A stretch of 64,000 nucleotides of DNA from Bog-756 sp963824645 (lineage in GTDB: Bacteria > Actinomycetota > Acidimicrobiia > Acidimicrobiales > RAAP-2). Each line of letters opens with the position of its first letter. The first letter of the stretch is position 1. Where the stretch lies: positions 496,001-560,000 of the forward strand of contig CAWGQC010000005.1 of assembly GCA_963824645.1 (NCBI GenBank), read 5' to 3'. This document shows, one piece after another, positions 43,752 through 52,114 of the stretch. A program made the translations under genes and the position numbers. The notes under the pieces are model-generated. The model ran no database searches. It saw nothing but the letters and a program-made list of their open reading frames with translations, and was not told where the DNA came from.

Positions 43752-44547
43752 ATGGCTGATCCGGCGCCGGCCCCCGCGGGCCGGGTCGTTCTGTTGGCCG
43801 GGCCGGGCGACACAACCGACATCGTGGCCCACTACCTGGTCGGACGGGTGGCCCATCTGGAGGTCATCGTCGAGGAGCCCCAGTCTCGGGTCGAGCTGGC
43901 CCGTCGGCGGGCCAAGCGTCGAGGATGGCCGACTGTCACCGGACAGATCCTGTTCGTGACGCTGGCCCTTCCCCTCCTCCGACGCCGGGGGCGTGACCGG
44001 ATCGGGCACATCGTGGCCGAGGCCGGGCTCGATACCACCCCCTTCCCGGTCGATCACCGGGTCCATTCGGTCAACGACTCGGCCACGGTAGCCCTCCTCC
44101 GGGCCGCCCGACCCGACCTGGTGGTGGTCAACGGGACCCGCATCATCGCCTCGACCGTGCTCGACGGCATCGCCTGCCCGGTCATCAACACCCATGCCGG
44201 CATCACCCCCGACTACCGCGGCGTGCACGGTGGCTACTGGGCTCTGGTCGACGGGCGTCCGGACCAGGTCGGCACCACCGTGCACCTGGTCGACCCGGGC
44301 ATCGACACCGGTGGAATTCTGGGCCGGGCCACCTTCGCCGTGACGGCGGCGGACTCGATCGCCACCTATCCCTACCTCCATCTGGCCGCCGGACTCCCCC
44401 TGTTGGGCGAACAGGTCGAACGGGTCCTGGGCAGGACAACCCCTCGAACCCCTGGTCGAGGAAAGCAGGCCGATCGCCAGCCAGCTCAGACTTCACCCCA
44501 CCCTGTGGGGGTACGCCCACCAGAGGCTGGCCCAGGGGGTCCGGTGA
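43752..44547 (+). CDS. Formyltransferase-family protein, frameshifted at the C-terminus
   Basis: This resembles methionyl-tRNA/sugar N-formyltransferase (Formyl_trans_N) proteins. It reads MADPAPAPAGRVVLLAGPGD, LVVVNGTRIIASTVLDG, CPVINTHAGITPDYRGVHGG (the conserved NxHxGxxPxYRG-type folate and catalytic region), and TTVHLVDPGIDTGGILGRAT. Near 44430 the frame slips; in the other frame it reads PLEPLVEESRPIASQLRLHP and ends LWGYAHQRLAQGVR at the TGA 44545-44547. Without the shift it would run on into the deacetylase as one 669-residue protein, which I consider an artefact. A sugar N-formyltransferase fits the amino-sugar genes of the locus. The start codon at 43752 is 11 bases after the regulator stop. 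Confidence 0.83.
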
Positions 44548-45584
44548 CCACACCGCTCCCTTACCATGCAGCTGTGGAAACACTGGGCCAGGGTTCGGCC
44601 ATGCCCGGGGCTTTCGTCGTCTCCCTCGACTTCGAGCTCTACTGGGGGATGCGGGACCACGTGAGCCGTGACAGTTCTGCCTTCGCCGATCTGAACGCCT
44701 CCCGCCAGGTGGTCATCGACCTGGCCGCCCTCTTCGCCCGACGCGGTATCCGGGCCACCTGGGCCACGGTCGGGTTCCTGTTCGCCTCGACCGGCGAGGA
44801 GCTCACCGCCTATCTGCCTACGGTGCGACCGCAGTACCGTTCGCCCGCTCTCGATCCCTACACCGAGACCTGGGGGGAGGACGAGAGCTCGGCCCCCGAG
44901 CAGCTGGCCGGCTCTTTGGTGCAGATGCTGGCCGCCACCCCCGGACAGGAGATCGCCTCCCACACCTTCTCCCACTTCTACTGTCTGGAGGACGGCCAGC
45001 AGGAGGCCGACCTGCGGGCGGACCTGGCCGCCGCCCAGGCCATCGCCGGGCAGCACGGGACCGAACTGACCAGCCTGGTCCTGCCCCGCAACCAATGGAA
45101 CCCGCGTTACGCCCGGGCGGTAAGGGAGAGCGGCTTCAACTGCATCCGCGGACCGCAACCGTCCTGGGGCCACCAGGCGCAGCGGGGAGACGACCAGTCC
45201 ACCGTGATCAGGGCGGCGCGGCTGGTGGACACCTATGCCGGCGTGGTGCCGCCGCCGACCACGACATGGGCGTCGGTGCCCGGTGACGACGGGCTGGCCG
45301 ATGTTCCGGCCAGCGCCTTCCTGCGCCCCTACTCACCACGTCGACGTCACCTCGAGCCACTGAGGAAGGCGCGTCTGGTAGCCGGCCTGCGTGACGCCGC
45401 CCGCCGCCACCGGATATTCCATCTGTGGTGGCATCCCCACAATTTCGCCCGCCATCCCGAGGCCAGCTTCGCCCTACTCGAGCAATTGCTCGACGAGTTC
45501 GACCGGCTGTCCGAACAGGAGGGCATGCGGTCGATGTCCATGCGGGATGTGGCCAGCTCGGTGGCCGAGGCCACCACAGCGTGA
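44544..45584 (+). CDS. Polysaccharide deacetylase (NodB-type)
   Basis: This is a predicted carbohydrate esterase 4-type deacetylase of about 346 residues, removing acetyl groups from a glycan. The NodB fold shows FVVSLDFELYWGMRDHVSRD (metal Asp region), RGIRATWATVGFLF, EIASHTFSHFYCLEDGQQEA (the HxxxH metal ligands), PRNQWNPRYARAVRESGFN, and the C-terminal IFHLWWHPHNFARHPEASFA. A GTG at 44544 overlaps the formyltransferase TGA (GTGA), with GTG 44574 and ATG 44601 as alternatives. No signal peptide is clear, so it may act on lipid-linked or nucleotide-linked substrate in the cytoplasm. This branch is often found with GT loci. Confidence 0.88.
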   Translation: MTTPLPYHAAVETLGQGSAMPGAFVVSLDFELYWGMRDHVSRDSSAFADLNASRQVVIDLAALFARRGIRATWATVGFLFASTGEELTAYLPTVRPQYRSPALDPYTETWGEDESSAPEQLAGSLVQMLAATPGQEIASHTFSHFYCLEDGQQEADLRADLAAAQAIAGQHGTELTSLVLPRNQWNPRYARAVRESGFNCIRGPQPSWGHQAQRGDDQSTVIRAARLVDTYAGVVPPPTTTWASVPGDDGLADVPASAFLRPYSPRRRHLEPLRKARLVAGLRDAARRHRIFHLWWHPHNFARHPEASFALLEQLLDEFDRLSEQEGMRSMSMRDVASSVAEATTA

Positions 45585-45640
45585 ATGCGTGGCCGATGCG
45601 GCCACAGAAAAAACAGAACAACAAAGGGGGCACAACGCCA

Positions 45641-46723
45641 TGAGCCCAGTGAAGCTGATGGGATCAAAGAGGCAGAGAACGGGACACACGGTCGGGGTCG
45701 TTGTGGGCGCGGTCTGCATGGCGGTGACGGTCGGAATCCTCGGCGTCACCGTGCCGTCGTCCGCCGCCACCTCGTCGGGGCACGCTGGGACCGAGAGTGC
45801 GGCTTCGGGCCCCGTGCTGCCGGGAACCTCCTGTCCCGCCTTCCCGGCCGACAACGTGTGGAACACCCCGATCACCGACCTACCGGTCAACGCCGACAGC
45901 GCGGACATGGCTGGCCTCGATGAGCGCCGGAACCACCATGCTCCACCCCGACTACGGGCCGTCGGGGAATCCCAAAAAACCCTATGGCATCCCGTGGGAA
46001 ATCGTGCCGGCCGGCACGACCTACGTGCCCATCAAATTCACCTACGCGTCGGAGAGCGACCCAGGTCCCTACCCGCTGTCCAAGACCACCCCCATCGAGC
46101 ACGGATCCGATCGCCACGCCATCATGGTCGACCCGGTCAACTGCGTCCTCTATGAGACCTGGGACACCCACTTCCATCCCAACGGCAAGTCGAAGGCCGG
46201 ATCCGGCGCCATCTGGAGTCTGCAGTCAGACGCTCTTCGCACGGCCGGATGGACCTCAGCGGACGCGGCCGGTCTGCCCATCCTGCCCGGACTGGTCAAC
46301 TACGACGAGGTGAACTCGGGAGCCATGGACCATGCCATCCGGTTCACCGTCCAGTGCACCCAGCAGTCCTACATCTGGCCGGCCCGCCACGAAGCGGGCC
46401 AGGACGCGCCCAATTGCCCGCCGATGGGGGCGCGGTTCCGATTGAACGCCGACTTCACGCTTCCGGCATCGAGCTGCGCGGCCATGTGTCAGACCGTCCT
46501 CACCACCATGAAGACGTACGGCCTGATTCTGGCCGACAACGGCAGCAATTGGTTCTTCCAGGGGGTGGCCGACGCCCGGTGGACCGATACCGATGTCGAC
46601 CAGCTCAAGCAGATTCCGGCCAGCCAGTTCGTGGCCGTCGACGAATCGTGCCTGATGGTGTCGGCCGATTCCGGCCAGGCGCTCCAGCCGGGGACGCCCG
46701 CCTACGCGGCCAGCTGCGGTTGA
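45641..46723 (+). CDS. Secreted protein of unknown function, one frameshift
   Basis: This is an exported protein of about 360 residues. ATG 45641 is preceded by AAAGGGGG about ten bases upstream. The N-terminus has a signal sequence (GHTVGVVVGAVCMAVTVGIL) with probable cleavage after SSAA. The mature part opens CPAFPADNVWNTPITDLPV; after one indel near 45912 it continues SMSAGTTMLHPDYGPSGNPK, TPIEHGSDRHAIMVDPVNC, LYETWDTHFHPNGKSKAGSG, AAGLPILPGLVNYDEVNSGA and SYIWPARHEAGQDAPNCPP, then LADNGSNWFFQGVADARWTD. I know of no assigned function for this family. Conserved His, Asp and Cys residues suggest an extracellular hydrolase or binding protein, but that is only a guess. It lies 56 bases after the deacetylase. 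Confidence 0.78.
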
Positions 46724-46772
46724 CACCCCACGATCCGACGCGGTGGTGGACGGTCGGTCACGACCAACATGG

Positions 46773-47300
46773 TCAACAGCCCCTCACGATCAGGGCCTTG
46801 ACCAAGGCACCCCACTCGTAGGGGATGGCCACGAACAGGGACGACGGTGGGTCGGCGATGGGCACCACGATCAACCGGGCCGAGGTGCACCGCTCGAACA
46901 GCATGCGGGCGCGGGTGGCCTGACTGCGCTCGGGGACCACAATCAGACGATGCCAGTGCCGACGTGCAGCCAAAGCGCCCACGTAGCGGGCCTCACCGCG
47001 TGTGTCGAGGGGATCCGCCCGAAAGCAGATGACCGCCACCTTCGGTTGCGGATGCGGGCAGGGCGCCGGCGTGGTGCCCCCCAGCGAGACGACCGCCACC
47101 GGGGCATAGCCCTGGCGCACCAGACGGATGGCCTCTTTGGCCCGCAGTTGTCCGGGGTCGCCACCCAGGGCGACGGCGGCATCGGCCCGCTGGGGTAGAT
47201 CCGACGGTGGCCAGACAAAAAGCCGGGCGGTGACAATCACGAACAGCACCAGCACAACCAGCACCAGCACCGACCAACCGCGCCGCGACGGTAAGCGCAT
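46773..47300 (-). CDS. YdcF/SanA-family (DUF218) membrane-anchored protein
   Basis: This 175-residue protein has one N-terminal membrane helix (GWSVLVLVVLVLFVIVTARL) and a DUF218-type domain. The domain begins ADAAVALGGDPGQLRAKEAI, has QGYAPVAVVSLGGTT, and ends HRLIVVPERSQATRARMLFE with RARLIV-type blocks. YdcF/ElyC/SanA proteins affect envelope biogenesis and lipid-carrier metabolism in other bacteria, but their reaction is poorly defined. It is convergent with the secreted protein and divergent from the sulfotransferase at 47454. The reading frame is intact. Usual relatives are 200 residues or more, so this is a small member. Confidence 0.8.
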   Translation of the reverse strand: MRLPSRRGWSVLVLVVLVLFVIVTARLFVWPPSDLPQRADAAVALGGDPGQLRAKEAIRLVRQGYAPVAVVSLGGTTPAPCPHPQPKVAVICFRADPLDTRGEARYVGALAARRHWHRLIVVPERSQATRARMLFERCTSARLIVVPIADPPSSLFVAIPYEWGALVKALIVRGC

Positions 47301-47453
47301 GGGCGGTCACCCTAGTGGTCGCACCGGGCGTGGTGGTAGGTGCAGACCGGTCAAACAGGGACGGGGGCACACAAAGGATTGGCACTACCATGGACGGGTG
47401 GATCGGTGTCGGGGGGAGGGGCGTCTGTCGCTGGTGGGCACGTCCGCCGCGGC

Positions 47454-48431
47454 ATGAGCGACTCGTCGAGCGGCACACAGGGACACGAGCCCCCGCCCGG
47501 TTCGACCCCGACCGGGGTCATCGTGCTCGGGATGCACCGCAGCGGTACCTCGGCCGCCACCGGGTTGATGAACCTCCTCGGCCTCTCGCCCAGTGTCTCT
47601 AGCGATCTCATGATGGGGACCAGGACCAATGCCAAAGGTCACTGGGAGAGCCGGTCGATGTACAGGCTCAACAACCAGCTGCTGGCCGAAACCGGGCACA
47701 GCTGGTGGTACCCGCCCACGTCGGCCGACCTGACCCGATGGCTGGCCCACGGTCCCGACATCAGCGGACAGACAGCGCGGGACTCATTCCTCCGCGTTCA
47801 CCCGTCCGAGCCCTGGGTGTGGAAGGACCCGCGAGCCTGCATCACCCTGTCCTACTGGCGTCGGGCCCTGGACCGTCCGGTGGCCGGGGTCGTCGTCTTC
47901 CGCAATCCGATCGACGTGGCCCGTTCGCTCGAGAAGCGGGATTACATTCCCCCGCAGTTCGGCGTGGCCCTGTGGATGCGTTACACGCGTTTGCTCCTCG
48001 AACAGACCGCCGGCATGCCGGTGCTGGTGTCCTCCTATGACGACATCGTGGGCGATCCCCGTCGCTGGTCGACTACCGTGCGGGCCTTTCTGTCCGAGCT
48101 CGGTGTGGCTGTCCACCCGACGGTCAGCGAGAGGTCGATCCGGCGTTTCGTCGACCCGAAACTGCAGCACAGCAACCACAGTCGCGACGATCTCCGTTCC
48201 TTCGGCGACGGTACCAGCGCCGCTCTTTATGACACCCTCGACGCTCTGGTAGGCACCCATGCCTCGTTCACCGTGCCCGCGCTCGAAACGGAGCCCTCCT
48301 GGGTGCAGGACGAGCTCGACGCCGTCGGACCCGGATGGCCGTCAACCTGGAAGGTTCCGGGCAGCATTCCACCGACCCTGCCCTACCGGTTCCGGTTGTT
48401 GGTCCGTCGGCTCGTGCCCCTCGGACGCTGA
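47454..48431 (+). CDS. Sulfotransferase-like protein
   Basis: This is a predicted PAPS-dependent sulfotransferase of 325 residues. The 5'-phosphosulfate loop is VIVLGMHRSGTSAATGLMNL, followed by KGHWESRSMYRLNNQLLAET, WVWKDPRACITLSYWRRALD, and VVVFRNPIDVARSLEKRDYI as the second nucleotide site. It is the same family branch as the gene at 14687 (loop GAHRSGTS, same WKDPR block), though without the coiled-coil tail. ATG 47454 is chosen; an in-frame start at 47340 adds low-complexity Gly/Ala sequence. The stop overlaps the next gene's start (TGATG), so the two sulfotransferases are probably translated as a pair. Confidence 0.85.
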   Translation: MSDSSSGTQGHEPPPGSTPTGVIVLGMHRSGTSAATGLMNLLGLSPSVSSDLMMGTRTNAKGHWESRSMYRLNNQLLAETGHSWWYPPTSADLTRWLAHGPDISGQTARDSFLRVHPSEPWVWKDPRACITLSYWRRALDRPVAGVVVFRNPIDVARSLEKRDYIPPQFGVALWMRYTRLLLEQTAGMPVLVSSYDDIVGDPRRWSTTVRAFLSELGVAVHPTVSERSIRRFVDPKLQHSNHSRDDLRSFGDGTSAALYDTLDALVGTHASFTVPALETEPSWVQDELDAVGPGWPSTWKVPGSIPPTLPYRFRLLVRRLVPLGR

Positions 48432-49276
48432 TGGCAACCACGGACGGATCGGCACCGGAGGCGACCGAGAGAGCGGCGCCGTCGGGTCCGACCCTGGCCG
48501 CCCGAGCCCAGCGTCGGGCCCGCCGGGAGCTGTGGCGAACCTTCCGCAACCCCTTCCCTCCGGGCACACCCCGCCGGCTGGTCGTCCATTGCGGACACCA
48601 CAAGGCGGGGACCGTGTGGTTCCGGGAAGTCCTGTTGTCAGTCATCGGCCACTACGGCCTGCGCCCGCAGGAAGGCAAGGCCGACCCGATCGAACCGGGC
48701 ACCGACCTGGCCTTCTACGCTCACGCCGGTAGCTTCCGGCGCAGCCAGATAGGTGCCCGGCCCTTCCGGGGGTCCCACCTCATCCGCGACCCGCGCGACC
48801 TGGTGGTGTCCGGCTACGAATACCACCGGGTGTGCGACGAGCGCTGGACCCGTCGCCCCCAACCCGCCTACGGAGGGCTGGGCTACCAGGATTACCTGTG
48901 CTCGCTCGACGAGCACGACGGGCTCATGGCGGAGATCGAGTGGCTGGCCACCACCACCCTCGCCGAAATGTCGGACTGGGACTACCACCAACCGGAGTTC
49001 CTCGAGCTCCGCTTCGAGGACGCAGTGGCTGACGAGCGCGGGACCTTCGACACGCTCTTCCGCTGGTACGGCTTCGACGATGCGGCGGTGGCTTTCGGGC
49101 TGGAGGCAGTGGACAGGCTCAGCCTCCGCCACGGTGGTGCCCTTCCCCGTCACGCCCGTTCGGGACGGCCCGGTGAGTGGCGGGACCGCCTGGCCCCCGA
49201 CCACATCGACCGTTTCAAGGAGCTGACCGGCAACCTCACCGTGCGTCTGGGCTACGAGACCGACCCGGGATGGTGA
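48431..49276 (+). CDS. Sulfotransferase (Sulfotransfer_1-like)
   Basis: This 281-residue protein has LVVHCGHHKAGTVWFREVLL as the 5'-phosphosulfate loop (the GHHKAGT form), SHLIRDPRDLVVSGYEYHRV as the 3'-phosphate region with the conserved Arg-Asp-Pro-Arg-Asp, and FLELRFEDAVADERGTFDTL later. The C-terminus RLAPDHIDRFKELTGNLTVR matches the usual RWKxxLT-type ending. The start overlaps the previous gene's stop by one base (TGATG), indicating co-translation. The tandem pair suggests either two sulfation positions or a hetero-oligomer; both are inference. The acceptor is unknown. Confidence 0.88.
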   Translation: MATTDGSAPEATERAAPSGPTLAARAQRRARRELWRTFRNPFPPGTPRRLVVHCGHHKAGTVWFREVLLSVIGHYGLRPQEGKADPIEPGTDLAFYAHAGSFRRSQIGARPFRGSHLIRDPRDLVVSGYEYHRVCDERWTRRPQPAYGGLGYQDYLCSLDEHDGLMAEIEWLATTTLAEMSDWDYHQPEFLELRFEDAVADERGTFDTLFRWYGFDDAAVAFGLEAVDRLSLRHGGALPRHARSGRPGEWRDRLAPDHIDRFKELTGNLTVRLGYETDPGW

Positions 49277-49383
49277 GGGGCGGCGGCGCTCGCTCCCCTG
49301 GGCCGGACGACCGGTGGGGAGGATCCTCCCTGGTCCGGAGCGTCACGACCGACGGCCCCGGTAGTCTTGAGCGGAGGACATCC

Positions 49384-50295
49384 ATGGACAGAACCCGCAG
49401 GCTCGTCGTCAGTCTCGCCCTCAATATCGGGCTGGTGGTCGTCCAGGTCGTGTTCGGTGTGGTGGCCCACTCGACCGGCCTGCTGGCTGACGCCGGCCAC
49501 AACCTGGCTGACGTCGGTGCGCTCATCCTCTCGCTGGTGGCGGTCCGGCTGGCTCTTCGTCCGCCGAGCGCCGAGCGCTCCTATGGGAACCACCGGGCCA
49601 CCATCCTGGCCGCCCTGGCCAACGCCGCCCTCATCGCCGTGGTCACCGTTCTGATCGTGGTGGACAGCCTCCACCGTCTGGGTCACCCCGAACAGGTCCG
49701 GGCCGGCATCGTGGTGGCGGTGGCCCTGGGTGGACTGGTCGTCAACGGTGCCGCCGCCTTCATCCTCCGGGACGGAACCGATGACCTGAATATGCGGTCT
49801 GTCTTCGTGCACATGGCCGGCGACGCCCTGGCCTCGCTGGCGGTGGTCTGTGCCGGCATTCTGCTGCTCTTCGTGCCTTCGGCCAGCTGGCTGGACCCGG
49901 CCTCGGCCCTGGTCGTGGCGGCCATCATCGTGACCCAGGCCTACCGCGTCCTGCGTTCCAGCATTGCCGTCCTCCTCGAGTCGACGCCGTCGGACGTCGA
50001 CCTCCACCACCTGACCGAAGCGATGGCCCGGGTGCCGGGAGTCGGCGAGGTGCACGACCTACACGTCTGGAGCCTGTCCAGCGAGGTACGGGTGCTGTCG
50101 GCTCACATGGTTCTGACCGGGCATCCCACCCTGGAGGAAGCTCAGGTAGTGGGCGAGCAGGTCAAGGCAGCCATCGCCGAACCGTTCGCCATCTCCCACA
50201 GTACCCTCGAGCTCGAATGCGAACGGTGCAACGAGGACGACGACCCCTGTCGCATGGAGGCGGTCTCCGTCCCCGGTTCCGCCGGTCATCACTGA
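49384..50295 (+). CDS. Cation diffusion facilitator (CzcD/ZitB-type metal exporter)
   Basis: This membrane transporter exchanges Zn2+ or similar divalent metals for protons, 303 residues with six helices. Conserved features are LLADAGHNLADVGALILSLV (the HxxxD site on TM2), HMAGDALASLAVVCAGILLL (the second HxxxD site on TM5), and the cytoplasmic dimerisation domain GVGEVHDLHVWSLSSEVRVL. The C-terminal tail is Cys/Asp-rich (LECERCNEDDDPC), a possible metal-binding end. The ATG at 49384 has GGAGG upstream. It is not obviously part of the polysaccharide locus and marks its right side. Confidence 0.94.
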   Translation: MDRTRRLVVSLALNIGLVVVQVVFGVVAHSTGLLADAGHNLADVGALILSLVAVRLALRPPSAERSYGNHRATILAALANAALIAVVTVLIVVDSLHRLGHPEQVRAGIVVAVALGGLVVNGAAAFILRDGTDDLNMRSVFVHMAGDALASLAVVCAGILLLFVPSASWLDPASALVVAAIIVTQAYRVLRSSIAVLLESTPSDVDLHHLTEAMARVPGVGEVHDLHVWSLSSEVRVLSAHMVLTGHPTLEEAQVVGEQVKAAIAEPFAISHSTLELECERCNEDDDPCRMEAVSVPGSAGHH

Positions 50296-50862
50296 GACCG
50301 ACCGGCCAGTCGTGACCCACGACTATCAGTGTCCGGACGCGACGCGGCCCCGAGTAACCGGCCGATCGAAACCGACCCAGCTCCTCGGGGCACGCACCCG
50401 GTCGTACGGCCTCACCCCTGCCGAGCCGTGTCGGACGACCCTGCAGCAAGCACCGGATTTCTGCGCTCCGGAGAGCACGTCCGTCCGTCCCCGCACCACC
50501 ACACTGATGACCTACGGCCCCTCGGCACCTGCGAACCGGTCGTCCGACGCGGCCTGCACTCCGCCTCGTGCGAGGAGTCTTGCGACCCTTCGCCGAGTGG
50601 AGTCCTGCCACTCTCTTCCAACCGCCTCCGGTCTCCGGTGGAGCTTCGGCGTCCCGGCAATTGACACTGTGATGGGTGGGCGTTTCGGGGTCAAGAGCGT
50701 GACGCGAAATCCCTACCTTATCCTCCGGATTTCTCGGCTTTCCCCAACGTCACCAACAGATGTCCACCGTTCTTCCCCAGCCCGGCCACGTGGCGTCTGC
50801 CTGTTCGGCGGCATCCAACGGGAAGCGGGAATGGCGGCAGTCAGCGCATCGGGGGTCGTGGC
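50296..50862. other. Intergenic stretch without a convincing gene
   Basis: Several open frames cross this stretch, but none has natural codon use or a recognisable product. A minus-strand fragment RRRVARLLARGGVQAA near 50540-50590 faintly recalls the middle of IS3-family OrfB proteins, which could mean a decayed IS; the evidence is thin. The last bases (50720-50862) probably hold the promoter of the GH43-like gene. Confidence 0.35.
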
Positions 50863-52059
50863 ATGGCCCTGAGCGTGGAGGTGCCTCCCATCGTTGGCGG
50901 TCAGCGGCCAGGAGGGTTCAGACAGCCGCGGGGCACGCCCATGTCCGCCATCCTCATCGCCGTAGTCGTCGTGGCTGCCGTCGTGGCTGCCACCCAGGTG
51001 GCTGGGCGCGTGCATGATGGAAACAAGGCCGCCACGGTCCGGAGTCACGCCATCGACTCCGCCGTTACCGTTCCGGTCGTCGATCGGCCGTCGCCCGATG
51101 TCCATCCGTCCTCGCCCGGGGTCGTCGTGCCCTCGGGCCAGGACCAGTCGGATCCCTACCTGGCCGTCTTCCAGGGCCGGTACTTCCTCTACACGAGTGG
51201 GGTGCCCGGTTTGCCCACGGTCAACGTTCCGGTGGCCTCGGCCGACGGTTTCGGTTCCTGGACTCCGGTCTCCGACGCCCTGCCCCTCCTCCCCCGCTGG
51301 GCGGTGCCCGGCTACACCTGGGCTCCCACCGTCAACCGTTTCGGAGCGGGCTACGTCCTCTACTTCACGGCCATGGAGGTAGGAACCCAACCGGCCATGG
51401 AGTGCATCGGGGACGCCGTCGGAACCGCCCCCGGGGGGCCCTTCGTGGCCCGGCCGCGCCCCTTCATCTGTCAACGGTCGCTGGGCGGCTCGATCGACCC
51501 CCGCGTCTTCACCGGGGCCGACGGCCGGTCCTGGATGTTGTGGAAGTCGGACCAGAACATCGGCGGAGCCAGCCGCCCGACGCAGATGTGGTCCCAGAGG
51601 CTGACCGGTAACGGGCTCGAGCTGACCGGGCGGCGGTCCGCCCTCATGGGACCGGACGAGGGGTGGCAGGGAACCATCGTCGAAGCCCCGGACATGGTGG
51701 AGGTGGCCGGGCACTACTGGGTCTTCTACTCCGGCAACTGGTTCAACCAGCCGGCCTACGCCATCGGTGCGGCGGCCTGCCGCGGGCCACAGGGCCCCTG
51801 TGCCGACACCGCGAGTGTCCCCCTGTTGGGCTCGAACGACCAGGGTGCGGGGCCGGGCGAGGCCTCGGTATTCACCGATCAGAGCGGCATCTGGCTCCTG
51901 TACAGTCCGCGACGGGCCGTGGTGGCTCCGCCCGTCTACCCGCCCCGACCGGTGGATATCACCCGGCTGGGGTTCACCTCGACCGGTCCTTATCTGGCCG
52001 CCGGCGGCCCACCACCCGAGTTGGACCTCTTTCTGACCGGAGCCCTGCCCTTCTCCTAG
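50863..52059 (+). CDS. Membrane-anchored GH43-like glycoside hydrolase
   Basis: This 398-residue protein has a short cytoplasmic N-terminus, one hydrophobic anchor or signal (MSAILIAVVVVAAVVAATQV, residues ~27-46) and a five-bladed beta-propeller-type domain of the GH43/arabinanase group. Blade starts repeat the family pattern: SDPYLAVFQGRYFLYTSG, YTWAPTVNRFGAGYVLYF, GGSIDPRVFTGADGRSWML and VEAPDMVEVAGHYWVFYSG. The Asp in DPYLAV and the Glu in EAPDM are where the catalytic acid pair would be. An in-frame start at 50941 (immediately before the hydrophobic run) is possible and would give a secreted form. It could trim or turn over an extracellular arabinose- or xylose-containing glycan; the substrate is not shown. 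Confidence 0.83.
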   Translation: MALSVEVPPIVGGQRPGGFRQPRGTPMSAILIAVVVVAAVVAATQVAGRVHDGNKAATVRSHAIDSAVTVPVVDRPSPDVHPSSPGVVVPSGQDQSDPYLAVFQGRYFLYTSGVPGLPTVNVPVASADGFGSWTPVSDALPLLPRWAVPGYTWAPTVNRFGAGYVLYFTAMEVGTQPAMECIGDAVGTAPGGPFVARPRPFICQRSLGGSIDPRVFTGADGRSWMLWKSDQNIGGASRPTQMWSQRLTGNGLELTGRRSALMGPDEGWQGTIVEAPDMVEVAGHYWVFYSGNWFNQPAYAIGAAACRGPQGPCADTASVPLLGSNDQGAGPGEASVFTDQSGIWLLYSPRRAVVAPPVYPPRPVDITRLGFTSTGPYLAAGGPPPELDLFLTGALPFS

Positions 52060-52114
52060 CCGAGACCCGGCCCCCTCGATGCCGAACCGGCTTTCCGGGT
52101 CACGAACGGCGGTG

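Noticed and set aside
43575..45584. A single 669-residue protein joining formyltransferase and deacetylase
   Set aside because: The natural formyltransferase end is found in another frame, stopping at 44545-44547. The long frame depends on one indel near 44430.
50296..50862. A decayed IS3 element or a small gene
   Set aside because: One short minus-strand fragment is faintly IS3-like, but there are no ends and no other motifs. Not enough to call.
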